64,000 nt of DNA from Xanthostigma xanthostigma (Eukaryota; Arthropoda; Insecta; Raphidioptera; Raphidiidae). The stretch spans positions 7,626,001 to 7,690,000 of the forward strand of contig OY754468.1 in assembly GCA_963575645.1 (NCBI GenBank), read 5' to 3'. A program made the translations under genes and the position numbers. Positions 44,101-52,027 of this stretch are shown here, piece after piece. The number at the start of each line of letters is the position of its first letter. Position 1 is the first letter of the stretch. Under the pieces are notes generated by a model. That model had not been told where the DNA came from and ran no database searches. It was given only the letters and a program-made list of their open reading frames with translations.

Positions 44101-47100
44101 TGTATGGATGCGTTTAAACTGGCACAAATAGTCGCGTGAGTTGCATAAATCATAGCCGAATTTTGCACTTAATTCGCGTCTCGCGCGGGATTTGGTTCCG
44201 TTTGATTAATTCTTTAATTAATTCAATTAATTGACTCGGTTGAAACCTGTTTTACCCATTATTATATCCTGAACTATCACTAGTAAAGATTGAAACAAAT
44301 AAGGGTAGTCCTATATCGACCCAAAATGAGCCCCGCATCCAATTTTTGTTCTTCCTCTTTTTACCGGATCTAGTCTGGATCTTCTTATGAGCTCCAGAAG
44401 ATTGACCACTAGATTATCCTGTGGAATGATTCCATCCTCATCTATAATGTAATCAAAGACGGTTGTCTTCCTGTAGGCTAGAGCCACACATCGGAGCACG
44501 ATATGGGTGGCTGTCTCATCCTCTATTTCACAAAATAATATGCTGTAATGAATTAACAAGAATGGTACGTTATTAACTATAGATTTTTCAACAGCAAGGA
44601 CATGTCAAGTTCTCTTTTGATGAACGGAAATACGACCACCGAATACATCCATCAAATTTCGACATCGAACGGCAGCGGTCCACCACGTAGTGGAACACCT
44701 AGCGAAAACATATACCAACAACATAGTCCTAAGAGTCCAACTTATAATGGATCATCATCTCCGACGGTATATTATGGCCATTCAAGAAGATCATCCGTGC
44801 ACTCCAACAGTGAACCTCCACAAGAAGTACCGGCCGCGCACGTCAAATTTGTGCGTGACACTTCCAAGTACTGGTACAAGCCGACCATCACCAGAGAAGA
44901 AGGTATGTATAATAAACTCCATTACAATGTATTTGTGGAACTGTGATCCGAAATCTTCATTATTACATTATGGTTGAAGGCGAAGTAAGGTGTAATGATC
45001 AAAACCGGAATAATGATGTTAAGTTTTACTATTTATCTAACGTTTCGACAGCATTCCTAATTCATCTGATGATAGAAATAGTAAAACTTAACCTAGATTT
45101 CGTTGTGCAACTTCTTAAAATAGTTCCACTGTGTTCACTGTTTATCATTGCTTTACTAGGTGATCAGAACTTTTCCATGCGTATTCTAAACTTTTGGAAG
45201 CTCCAATTGTTTATATATAATAATAATAATAATAAAGTTTATTTATTCCGTTGACATAAATGTGTGGAACAAGTCAAACATAGAAATTACAATGAGGTCG
45301 AAAAAAATTCCTGGATTGAATAAAAAGTGTGCTGAATTAAGAGACGCTTGATGGTGCGTTTGAAACAAGATAGGCTATTAATGGATTTAACATTAGCCGG
45401 TAACTGATTATATAATTTTATAGGCATAGAATTTGGGCCTTTAGCAAACAGATTTAAATGGTGCTTCGAAATTGTTAGCTGATCATTATTACGTAGAAAG
45501 TGACAAGTAGTGTCGCTAACTTTCGAAAATGTGTTAATATTTGATTTAACATACGTTAAGCAATTATAAATATATAAAGAAATGACTGTTAAAATTTGAT
45601 GTTTTTTAAACAGAGGGCGGCAAGAGTCTCTATAATTTGAAAACGACATCAGTCTAATTATTCTTTTTTGCATAATAAGTATATCGCCAATACGCGTGGA
45701 GTTACCCCAACATACAATTCCATAACTGAGCGTGGATTGGATACAACCGAAGTAATATGTTCTTAATGTGTCAATATTTACGGATTTACGTAGATGGCGG
45801 ACGATATAGCAGTATGAGGCCATCTTATCAGAAATAACATTAATCTGCTTATGCCAATTCAGTTTAGAATCAAAATATATACCTAAGAACTTTTCATCTG
45901 ATGATTGTTTAATAGATTTGCCATTAAATTTCAGTAAAACATTTTGATCCAACTCTCTAGTGCTAAATTGAAGAAAGGCCGACTTCGAGTTGTTTAAAAC
46001 AAGGCCATTCATATGGCAAAATTTTTGCATGTTGACCGCACAAACATTAAGTTTATGTGAAAGTTCAGGTATATTGTGTGCGAAGGTGGTCACAGAAGTA
46101 TCATCAGCAAACAATGTTGTAAAATTATTAGCACCAAGATTGGAAACAACATCATTTATAAATAAGATGAAAAGTAAAGGACCCAGATTACTACCTTGGG
46201 GAACTCCAGTTGTAGTGGCTAGAGGTTCAGAATAAAATACACCGTTGTCGTTTTTAAGCGCCACCTTTTGTGAACGATCTAACAAGTAAGAATTCAACCA
46301 GTTACGACAAACTCCATGAATACCATATGACTCTAACTTATTGATTAAAATCACATGATTAATAGTGTCAAAACATTATTCATTTCTGCCATTTCAGCTA
46401 TAAGTATGCTTCGTGATCAACCGCCCGGTACTTTTGTCGTCCGTGATTCTAATTCATTCCCAGGCGCTTTTGGAATGGCTTTGAAAGTATCAACACCACC
46501 GGCAAACGTGCAAAGCAAATCAAATAATGGAGATGAGTTAGTGCGTCATTTCCTGATTGAACCGACGTCACGCGGCGTCAGACTAAAAGGCTGCAGCAAT
46601 GAGCCAGTATTCAGTTCTCTATCAGCACTTGTTTATCAACACTCGATCATGCCGCTGGCATTACCATGTCGACTTCTCTTACCAGAAGGAGATGGCTCCA
46701 AAGTAGTCGAGCCCCAGGCCAGCTTAAGTACTGCACAACAGTTGTTGACTCAAGGAGCAGCGTGCAATGTTCTGTACCTGTTCACTTGCGACATGGAGTC
46801 GCTTACAGGACCGCAAGCCATCAGGAAAGCGGTGTTGCAACTCTTTATGCAACGGCCATTACCAAAAGCGGCGGTCGTTCATTTCAAAGTGTCTGGACAA
46901 GGAATTACTCTAACCGACAACAAAAGAAAGTTATTCTTCAGAAGACATTATCCAGCTAATACTATTTCACATTGCGGTATGGACCCAGAAGATCACAGAT
47001 GGAGTCATTCAAGTGACGAAACTGGAATGCCAATCAGTTCCAAGTAAGTTTGACGAAATTCTTGACATTCTGTTTATATCCAAGTGGGTAGGCTTTCACG

Positions 47101-47888
47101 GCCGACCTTGATCCAAATCTTCTTGGTTTCCGGGCTTGTATGCCGTGGTCCATTGGTATTTCTATCTGACGTTTCGTCTACAACTGCGGGAGACATTATC
47201 AAAGACGATGTGGTAGCGGGCGAAGTCACAGGTAATAATGCTTTGATAATGTCTACCGCAGTTGTAGACGAAACATCAGGTAAATACCAATGGACCACGG
47301 CACACAAGCCCAGAAACCAAGAAGATTTGGGTTCTGTTTATAATTACTAAATAGATATGCACGTTCTAAAAGATAATGAAAAAGTCAGGAAAGTCAGAAT
47401 TGACAAGCTTTTTTGAAAACTGTTTTTGTTACGCAATAATGCGTATGTTGCTTGCTGCGCTTCCACATTAAGTAACATAATAGTTACTCATGAGTTATAA
47501 GTTACTAGCGGTTTGCCTGCGAATTCGTCTGCGTTTTATAGATGATATATTGCGTATCCAGTTAAATTCTTTTAGATAATATCCACCTCCACCCCGATTG
47601 GGTAGTGTGTTCAAAAGACGCATGGTAGTGGGCTTCTATTCCACTATTTTAATAAACTTCAAATACTGATTAATTTTAAAAAAATAAACAAAATGAAATG
47701 TGTTACTAACAATGGCTTTTTTTCACAGTCGTTGTTTTGGATTTGTCGCCCGAAAACCTGCCAGTAACACAGACAATCAGTGCCACGTATTTGCAGAATT
47801 GGAACCGGAACAACCTGCAACAGCAATTGTAAATTTCGTTTCGAAAGTCATGATGACAAGCGTTCAGGGCAAAGCCAACATTGTTTAA
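32011..47888 (+). CDS. by: Tensin (blistery orthologue), 3' part of gene, eight exons
   Basis: Joining 32011-32190, 33459-33735, 36468-36869, 39429-39628, 40467-40538, 44595-44902, 46398-47043 and 47729-47888 gives one frame of 747 residues ending at TAA (47886-47888). Every junction is GT-AG with matching phase. Residues 1-465 are a Ser/Pro/His/Asn-rich linker; about 466-575 an SH2 domain with FVVRDS holding the phosphotyrosine-binding Arg (495); about 599-745 a PTB domain. Tensins link the integrin tail (PTB) and phosphotyrosine proteins (SH2) to actin at focal adhesions; the fly gene is blistery. The first listed exon starts with the third base of a codon, so earlier exons exist upstream, probably outside the window. 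An N-terminal PTEN-like region was not seen. Confidence 0.93.
32261..32610 (+). mobile_element. Helitron-like 5' segment
   Basis: TCTAAATATATAAAAGGAAA, repeated GACTGACTGA and TGGGTTGGAATTTGGCACAC match the usual 5' layout of insect Helitron-like repeats. The 3' end was not identified. Confidence 0.5.
32619..33349 (-). mobile_element. hAT element remnant with 8-bp target duplication
   Basis: GTCAGGAC at 32611-32618 and 33350-33357 is an 8-bp target duplication around a 731-bp element starting TAGAGAATACAATCCCG and ending in TA. The ends hold many ATCCCGGGAT-type motifs. The minus ORF 32877-33152 gives the hAT C-terminal dimerisation region: YLSIPPTS-like [18 protein letters not shown], then [19 protein letters not shown]. 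The rest of the transposase is deleted, so the copy is non-autonomous. Confidence 0.9.
33459..33735 (+). CDS. by: Tensin exon B
   Basis: Acceptor TTATTACAG, donor AACGAG|GTATGT. The first base completes an Arg codon split with exon A; then 92 codons, ending in phase 0. The product holds [16 protein letters not shown], an acidic run (DDDDD), [14 protein letters not shown], and a Ser/Thr-rich basic tail. GC content is clearly above the introns. No folded domain recognised: linker region. Confidence 0.85.
33825..34050. repeat. Dispersed repeat with GTCTGTCTGTCTGTC
   Basis: TTCCGTACCGCAAAAGG, ACCCTTATAGGATCACTTTG, then (GTCT)n and CGCCTAGAATCATGAAATTTGG: a layout common in lepidopteran dispersed repeats. 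The window end (AAGGGTTCCGT at 63987) may be the end of a related copy. Confidence 0.55.
35661..35920. mobile_element. hAT-type MITE with perfect 8-bp target duplication
   Basis: CAGCAAAA at 35653-35660 and 35921-35928 flanks a 260-bp element beginning CAAGGGCGTAGATAT and ending with its exact inverse. Sub-terminal G runs and C runs (GGAGGGG; CCCCC) are also mirrored. A relative is visible at about 38950-39020 (CAAGGGCGTCTATA). Non-coding. Confidence 0.9.
36468..36869 (+). CDS. by: Tensin exon C (His/Asn/Ser-rich linker)
   Basis: Acceptor ACGCACAG, donor ACACAG|GTATCA; 134 codons, phase 0 at both ends. It encodes [36 protein letters not shown], then His/Asn runs ([15 protein letters not shown]) and a Ser/Thr-rich end with WHHHHHQN. 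The symmetric phase allows skipping without frameshift. The acceptor's pyrimidine tract is weak, so the exact start is less certain than the frame. Confidence 0.82.
37041..37338. repeat. Hairpin MITE with hammerhead-like core
   Basis: Arms of about 130 bp: GATGAAGGAAGGTTTT at 37041 is mirrored by AAAACCTTTCTTCATC ending 37338; the inner stem is GCCAACGTTTCGAAAAATTT against AAATTTTTCGAAACGTTGG. On plus, CTGAAGA (37231-37237), T, a GAAAA/TTTTC stem and GAAAC (37264-37268). Confidence 0.85.
37382..37800 (+). repeat. Repeat family B, longer copy
   Basis: Begins TTAAGGCCGCTGCACACATG. It contains CACTATGACGCCATGCTTG, GTTTGCTCACGTGACAAG and CTGATTGCTTCCTG, as in 60158-60530. Overlapping ORFs on both strands reflect its higher GC content and are not supported as genes. 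Confidence 0.7.
37963..38380 (+). mobile_element. Helitron family 3, copy 2
   Basis: Starts TCTTTATATATAAAATTC and ends AGCACCCGGGTGAAACCGAG then GGCCCGCTAG|T. The TACTCAAAGCTATTAGTTC unit is repeated inside as in 21722-22110. Confidence 0.8.
39429..39628 (+). CDS. by: Tensin exon D
   Basis: Acceptor TGTGTTATAG, donor CCAGCG|GTAAGT. It encodes [18 protein letters not shown], then a Pro/Ser-rich stretch with [12 protein letters not shown], and [15 protein letters not shown]. The PRTPY-N block is characteristic of the region before the SH2 domain in animal tensins. It ends two bases into a codon. The minus-strand ORF over this exon is a shadow. Confidence 0.9.
39784..40237. mobile_element. ~450-bp MITE with family-B-like ends
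   Basis: TGGCTGGAAACAGTGCTCGA, then TGACGGTCAGCGCGTA, at the left is mirrored by TACGCGCTTACCGTCGG and TCGAGCACTGTTTCCAGCC at the right. The outermost bases (CTCCACGCGTGGCTGG) resemble family B ends (GCTGCACACGAGGCTGG). Confidence 0.75.
40262..40345 (-). repeat. GGCCGAAG hAT-like end, copy 2
   Basis: The minus strand reads TAGTGTCCGACCGAAGCTTC then GGCTTCGGCCAAAATGG, matching the start of 9676-9792. Confidence 0.6.
40467..40538 (+). CDS. by: Tensin exon E (72-bp micro-exon)
   Basis: Acceptor GTATTTATAG, donor TTATAG|GTATGA. It completes an Arg codon, encodes [20 protein letters not shown] plus IY, and ends two bases into a codon. Its length is a multiple of three and its phases match on both sides, so it can be included or skipped without changing frame. 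Confidence 0.82.
41021..41253. repeat. Inverted-repeat MITE, diverged arms
   Basis: GGTCTGGACCATAGATATAT and GAAGTGAACGTGTC on the left are mirrored by GACACGTTCACTTA and TATCTCTATGGTCTGGA on the right, with an inner AAGAAAGAG/CTCTCTCTT match. Confidence 0.6.
42104..42312 (+). mobile_element. Helitron family 2, 3' portion without CTAG
   Basis: Matches the inverse of 15823-16050: GGAGGTAATCTCCGAAACTA, GGACCTTTAAGATGGACATA, ATTCGGGTGAAGCCGGAC. The terminal CTAG is replaced by GGGTAC. Confidence 0.65.
42759..43380 (+). mobile_element. Helitron family 1 with tRNA-Lys segment
   Basis: 622 bp from TCTATACTAATATATAAAAC to CACCCGGGTGAAACCGGATG and GGACCGCTAG|T. It contains a tRNA-Lys pseudogene and the A/T-rich body, shortened relative to 27703-28425. 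Non-autonomous. Confidence 0.85.
43030..43101 (+). pseudogene. tRNA-Lys-like segment in Helitron
   Basis: GCTCAATCGGTAGAG (D-arm), a mutated anticodon region (ATTGTCAATATC), and GTGGGTTCGAGCCTCACG (T-arm) are clear. The acceptor stem is mutated (GTCGAAT against TTGGGCG). It retains an almost intact B-box and is not a plausible functional tRNA. Confidence 0.65.
44311..44559 (-). mobile_element. LINE C-terminal (CCHC-like) fragment
   Basis: The minus ORF reads [20 protein letters not shown], then [21 protein letters not shown]. It resembles the C-E-E-DET--H-L--C-ALA..R block that ends many insect LINE ORF2 proteins after RNase H. It is antisense to tensin and stops 35 bases short of the exon F acceptor region. 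Confidence 0.6.
44595..44902 (+). CDS. by: Tensin exon F (linker and start of SH2)
   Basis: Acceptor TTTTTCAACAG, donor GAAGAAG|GTATGT. It encodes [50 protein letters not shown], then [20 protein letters not shown], the first strand and helix of the SH2 domain. It ends one base into an Ala codon. Family knowledge: tensin SH2 domains begin with K-YWYKP..SREEA, which is matched closely. Confidence 0.95.
45020..45090. repeat. Short hairpin with ACGTTTCG
   Basis: TAAGTTTTACTATTT at 45020 is mirrored by AAATAGTAAAACTTA ending 45090; the loop side carries AACGTTTCGACAGCATTCC and CATCTGATGATAG. It shares GAAACGTT (minus) with the other hairpin repeats, but its stem is degraded. Confidence 0.7.
45205..46375 (-). 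mobile_element. 5'-truncated LINE (reverse transcriptase), antisense in tensin intron
   Basis: The minus frame is open from the left end of RT block 2 ([18 protein letters not shown], coded from about 46375) through [27 protein letters not shown] (the catalytic A-DD motif), [16 protein letters not shown] and LSYGIVCWG to a YSIQEFF end with a stop at 45287-45289. About 355 residues are intact without stops, so this is a fairly young insertion. A short 3' UTR ends in a (TTA)n tail (45220-45238 as AATAAT on plus). It lacks the endonuclease and N-terminal RT. Clade not certain (CR1/Rex1/jockey group). Confidence 0.9.
46398..47043 (+). CDS. by: Tensin exon G (SH2 core and PTB start)
   Basis: Acceptor TTCTGCCATTTCAG, donor TTCCAA|GTAAGT. 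It completes Ala, then [20 protein letters not shown] (phosphotyrosine-pocket Arg in FVVRDS), [39 protein letters not shown] and [10 protein letters not shown] (SH2 end). The PTB follows: [60 protein letters not shown]. It ends two bases into an Asn codon. Every core tensin motif appears intact. Confidence 0.97.
47044..47728 (+). other. Tensin intron G-H with palindromic repeat
   Basis: 685 bp; 47080-47332 is a hairpin repeat. 47333-47728 is otherwise featureless. Confidence 0.8.
47080..47332. repeat. Hairpin repeat with hammerhead-like core, full copy
   Basis: GGCTTTCACGGCCGAC, TTGATCCAAATCTTCTTGG and GCCGTGGTCCATTGGTA on the left are mirrored by TACCAATGGACCACGGC and CCAAGAAGATTTGGGTT on the right. 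On plus: TTGATAA (47243), T, a GTCTAC/GTAGAC stem with a 7-base loop, and GAAAC (47270). A truncated copy lies at 3801-3960. Confidence 0.85.
47729..47888 (+). CDS. by: Tensin last exon H (PTB end)
   Basis: Acceptor TTTTTTTCACAG. It completes Asn, then [42 protein letters not shown] and a short tail ending NIV and TAA. This is the last strand and C-terminal helix of the PTB domain. Confidence 0.97.
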
Positions 47889-48020
47889 TATTTGGAAATC
47901 GAACTTTTTAGTAATAATGTCGACTTCGGTAGCGCAGATGACAATATGTTGTGAGTTTAACAATAAACAATATTATTGTAAAAGTTACAAGTCAATAAAA
48001 ACTAGGTAAGATATAATTTT
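47889..48020 (+). other. Tensin 3' UTR with poly(A) signals
   Basis: AATAAA at 47962-47967 and 47994-47999, 74 and 106 bases after the stop codon. These give a very short 3' UTR; later signals further downstream cannot be excluded. Confidence 0.6.
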
Positions 48021-49267
48021 TTGTAACTGCAAAGAATGGCTCAATTTAAGCTAACAAATGAATTTTTAATTCATTGTTGCTGTAGTTATTTCGGTCAGGT
48101 TGAACATCTTATAAAAAAAAAAAAACTATAGAGCGTCACAAGGTTAATTAATTTCTTTTTAATTAATCACAAAGTTACCTACGAATTTTTAAATACAATT
48201 AATTTGTTGTCTCAATCCATTATGGTGCTATTTTTATTGTGGGTCACAGGCTGGACACGGAAACCTATCTTTTTATTATCTAAATGAAAGTCTACGCTAC
48301 TGAACTAATTATATTAAATATATCAGTAACCTCATTTAATATAAATAAATCACATGAAATATTGATATTTTATTTGTTGCAGCTTTTAGATTATTATTAT
48401 TTATATTACAACAAAATTGTTTATTAACTAGTCCCATTGATAATATAAATAATAAATTGTAATTTTTAACCAATGTACATATTTTATTTTAATAGCCGTA
48501 TATATTATATAGTGCCGCGGTGAGAGTTGAAGCCAGGCACGTCATCAATAATATGGTAGTGAACGCTTACTTGCCCGCAGACAGTGGAGTGTGGAATAAA
48601 TTCGACATATCCATTTATAGCGGTAGAATAAAAATAAACACTCGACGCACATGGATCTCCGAAACAGCCAATAGCAAGCTAGAAGGCGGGCGCAATGCGT
48701 TCACGTCACTATGACGCGGTGGCTTCATCTTTCGCCGCAGCTATTCTACAATTGCTTAACAATTACTGTTTAATTCCAATACTTACACTAAAATTTGGAA
48801 AAGAATTTTTTTTCTTAATTATATCGTCTTATGAATGAGATCACTTAGAAATACACTCGGGCTCAAAAGTCAAAAGCAACATGTTGAGATACAATCTACC
48901 TTAATTTGTTAGATATGAACTGTTCTAGAACTGCTCTAATTGGAGTGACCCAAATCAGCAAAGGGATTTATTTATTTTATTACTAAAATCATGTTCAAGT
49001 ATCCTGTTGCCAAAACATTACGTTTAAAATATTATTACTCGACCTAAGGACAAGGACTACTAGAACCAAGTTCCAGCAGTCCGAAAAGTTCAAAATTTTG
49101 ACCAGCTCATCGAACTATTAGAGTTAGGTGAGTTCTGTAGTGCCAACAAACACCCTAGAACTGGCGGAACCATAAAAATTACTCTAACAAGAAACAGGCA
49201 ACGAAAACGGTATTATTTTATAGCGCATATATTATTGGTCGGATGGGGGACATAGTTTTTATGTTTA
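48021..49267. other. Intergenic; GC-richer patch with a 64-codon ORF
   Basis: The ORF at 48520-48714 (plus; MRVEARHVINNMVVNAYLPA...) lies in a patch of clearly higher GC than its surroundings. No family was recognised, and no splice sites or promoter could be tied to it. It could be an exon of an unlinked transcript or a piece of a transposon. The remainder is A/T-rich and unassigned. Confidence 0.3.
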
Positions 49268-49447
49268 AGATCCCGATTTGACTCGATCTTCATCCATCGA
49301 GTCTTCTAATGAAACTTTAAATTTGATAATATAATGTATTAATTAAGAAAATTGATTTGGTTGACATTCAATTTCTTGGCAGAGCTATTTTTAATAAAAA
49401 AATAAAGTTGTTGAATGAATGAAGATCGAGCCAAATCGGGATCTTGT
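49268..49447. repeat. Short inverted-repeat MITE
   Basis: AAGATCCCGATTTGACTCGA plus TCTTCATC is mirrored at 49421-49447 (GAATGAAGATCGAGCCAAATC then GGGATCTT); 27-bp arms, ~125-bp interior. Confidence 0.75.
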
Positions 49448-50088
49448 ACTATAAGAGACTTTAAACCTACAAAATACATAGATTTTATTAACACTTAGAA
49501 ATGAGATAGCAAATTAAAGCATGCTTTGGGATAATTTTACAAGTTATATGTGATTATATTATCAAAGTCTTTTTTACTGGTATTTGGGGGCACGGCAGTG
49601 CCCCCGCCAAGTCGAGCGCGAAGCAAACACTGCCGTACCATCCTTTACTGGAACCATTTCGCCGCATTTTCAGGCCCCTATTTGAGAACCTCTGGATAAG
49701 ACCAGAACGCAGAAGTTTTCGTCATCCAGTAAGCTATAATCACATACTTAAAATCCAAAATTTCAAGTCTGTAGGTTATTTAGTTCCGAAGTTAAGCGAA
49801 AGCAAAGTTTCGCATTTATGACACTCACTCATGATAATAAAAATAGAGCTAGTACTTCCCATAAACTCAGAGAGCTGAAATTTGGTACAGAGTTAGGGTT
49901 TAATGGCCACATAAAGGGAAAACTATAAAAACTAGGATAATCGAAGATCTGGAGTACCTGGTGACCCTTATTAAAAAGCACAAGAGCCCAACCAAACTAT
50001 TAGAGATCGACCTAAAAAGAAAAAAAAACTTTCAAATAAGAAAATCTAAAAAAAATAAAATGCCCACGTTTCTACAAAAAGAAGTGAA
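49448..50088. other. Mostly unassigned; GC-rich motif
   Basis: GGGGGCACGGCAGTGCCCCC at 49587-49606 is a perfect GC-rich hairpin followed by GCCAAGTCGAGCGCGAAG. It looks like one end of a dispersed element. No gene. Confidence 0.45.
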
Positions 50089-50361
50089 ATCCCACCAAAA
50101 ACATTCTGTAAAAAACTAGCCAAGTCTCGATGGTGCTGCTTGTTTATCTCTAAAAAGTAATGAAATCTAGACAAAGTCGTGCCAAGTCTAAGGTTCCTTA
50201 CTGCGATTTCTTTATTATTATATTAACTATAATAATAAAGAAACCGCAGTAAGGAACCTTAGACTTGGCACGACTTTGTCTAGATTTCATTACTTTTTAG
50301 AGATAAACAAGCAGCTCCATCAAGACTTGGCTAGTTTTTTACAGAATGTTTTTGGTGGGAT
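50089..50361. repeat. 273-bp near-perfect palindrome
   Basis: ATCCCACCAAAAACATTCTG at 50089 is mirrored by CAGAATGTTTTTGGTGGGAT ending 50361. Arms are about 133 bp with a loop of a few bases around TTAAC (50222-50228) and a handful of mismatches (for example near GATGGTGCTGC/GCAGCTCCATC). Non-coding foldback MITE or recent inverted duplication. Confidence 0.9.
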
Positions 50362-50772
50362 CTTATTGACAAAAAAATATTAATACGTATTTCTCGTGTG
50401 TGGAACAGGGTGGTTACTTTCTGGAAAACTTGAAAAAGTCGGGTTTAGTTGATTAGGGAAATGTCAGGACTCAGGGAGTTTTGACTAAAGGCAGGGATTT
50501 TTATGTTACAACACCCAGCGAATCTGTATTCTAAAGATGTATGAAATTAATTTATGTGTAAATGTCCAACTGCCCCCGTCCAAAAAAACAAAAACAAAAC
50601 CAACAAACATATTTTATATGACAGTAGTTTCAAAAGCAGCAAAGCCAATGCGAACGTCAGCTGTTCTACTGCACTACATACTAATAACACGATGTTTACA
50701 CATTCTATGAGACGTGCACACGTAATATGTTTACACATACTATGATAGTACTGTAGCAAGTTTTGTTACATT

Positions 50773-50774
<2 letters not shown>
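50362..50774. other. Nothing recognised
   Basis: Two fully overlapping antisense ORFs (50547-50759) have no recognisable features. Confidence 0.4.

Positions 50775-50812
<38 letters not shown>
50775..50812. repeat. (CT)n microsatellite
   Basis: About 19 uninterrupted CT units. Confidence 0.98.
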
Positions 50813-50816
<4 letters not shown>

Positions 50817-51281
50817 TTTTTGTTTGACATAATAGTGATAAAAAATTACTTATCTCAAAAATAAGAATCCTGTTCAATCAGTTGTTAGGAGTCACCAATT
50901 GTAAGCACTATTAAGTTCTTACTTAAAAAAAATAAATGTAATTAATGCAACAAAACTTGCTACAGTACTAACTGGTCTCACATTTATTTTTTAAATAATC
51001 AAAACAATTACTTAAACATCACTACAGCTTTAAATAAAATAATTGACAAGAAAATACTCATTAAAGTCACAAAACGTAAAAATGAAATGGTAAAGGAGTT
51101 TAAAATATTTTTTTCTTAATTTTGGTAGCTAATTTAAAGTGGTATTGGAATTAAACTGATTAGCTATGTGCCTGTTAAAATATATTAGTTTCTTATTAGT
51201 ATATTATCTATTTTATATAAATTGTGTAATTATTTTTTATTTTTTGATTGCTATATTAGTTATATATATTTTTTGGTTATA
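50813..51281. other. Nothing recognised
   Basis: A/T-rich; no gene. Confidence 0.4.
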
Positions 51282-51595
51282 CAGTGGAAATCTATTTATC
51301 CAGATCCCGATCGTCATGACCGGTTTGTTTTTTTTTTTTAATTTTAAGGGGCGACATTCCACATACATAATATATTATGAATACGTTCTCAATAGTTATT
51401 TTTGATATTTTGACATTGTATGTCAATATTTTTCTGATGATGTGTTGTTGGAATAAATCTAGATTTAATAATAATATACCTACAATATCTCTTGTTCATT
51501 TTTTTGTCTTATAATATGTCATCCAACCCTGGTTAAAAGATACAATTTTCCGGTTTATCCAGCGCCATCGAGTCCGGATAAACGAGTTTCTACTG
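51282..51595. mobile_element. pogo/Tigger-like MITE, TA target duplication
   Basis: TA|CAGTGGAAATCTATTTATC at the left, GTCCGGATAAACGAGTTTCT then ACTG|TA at the right; 314 bp. The internal ORF (51166-51405) runs across the left end and is not a gene. Confidence 0.75.
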
Positions 51596-52027
51596 TATTT
51601 AGTTTTAGTGAAGTGTCTCAAATATTTCAATGATATTTGCGATAGTCACTTTCAAAGTAGTTTGTTTTAGAGCAAGACCAGGCAAACAAACTTTGAATTA
51701 TTGCAAATTTTCAATTTGGCAAAACTGGTCACATTTATTTGCATATTTATATTTTTTTCTTTTATTTTATAGCGGTGAAGTTAGACTAAAATACAAAATT
51801 AAAACTGTTTTTTTTTTTGTTGAAAGCCAACCATTTAAATTCGCTAGTGATTATTTTTAAACAACATGAATTATTAATTGCAATTTTATCGGCCTTTAAA
51901 ACTGCTGTACCAAATACAGTTATAATAATATTGTTTTTCAGGATGTGACGTCACTTTTCTTGACATAAAACTTTGCGTTCCTGCGAGATAAAAAGTTTCG
52001 CTTTAAAAGGCATACAGTTTCCTTATT
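51596..52027. other. Nothing recognised
   Basis: Non-coding, A/T-rich. Confidence 0.4.

Larger units (their letters stand above)
40539..44594 (+). other. Tensin intron E-F (4.1 kb)
   Basis: Contains an inverted-repeat MITE (41021-41253), Helitron pieces (42104-42312, 42759-43380) and a LINE fragment close to the 3' splice site (44311-44559). 40550-41020, 41254-42100, 42313-42758 and 43381-44310 show nothing recognisable. The minus ORF at 40779-40970 is not supported. Confidence 0.7.
44903..46397 (+). other. Tensin intron F-G splitting the SH2 domain
   Basis: Contains a small hairpin (45020-45090) and an antisense LINE (45205-46375) filling most of the intron. Only about 22 bases separate the LINE edge from the splice acceptor. 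Confidence 0.85.

Noticed and set aside
45287..46354. Treating the 355-residue minus ORF as a host gene starting at its first Met
   Set aside because: It contains GVPQG and FADD reverse-transcriptase motifs and the frame continues upstream of the Met (CFDTINHV), so it is a 5'-truncated LINE, not a host gene.
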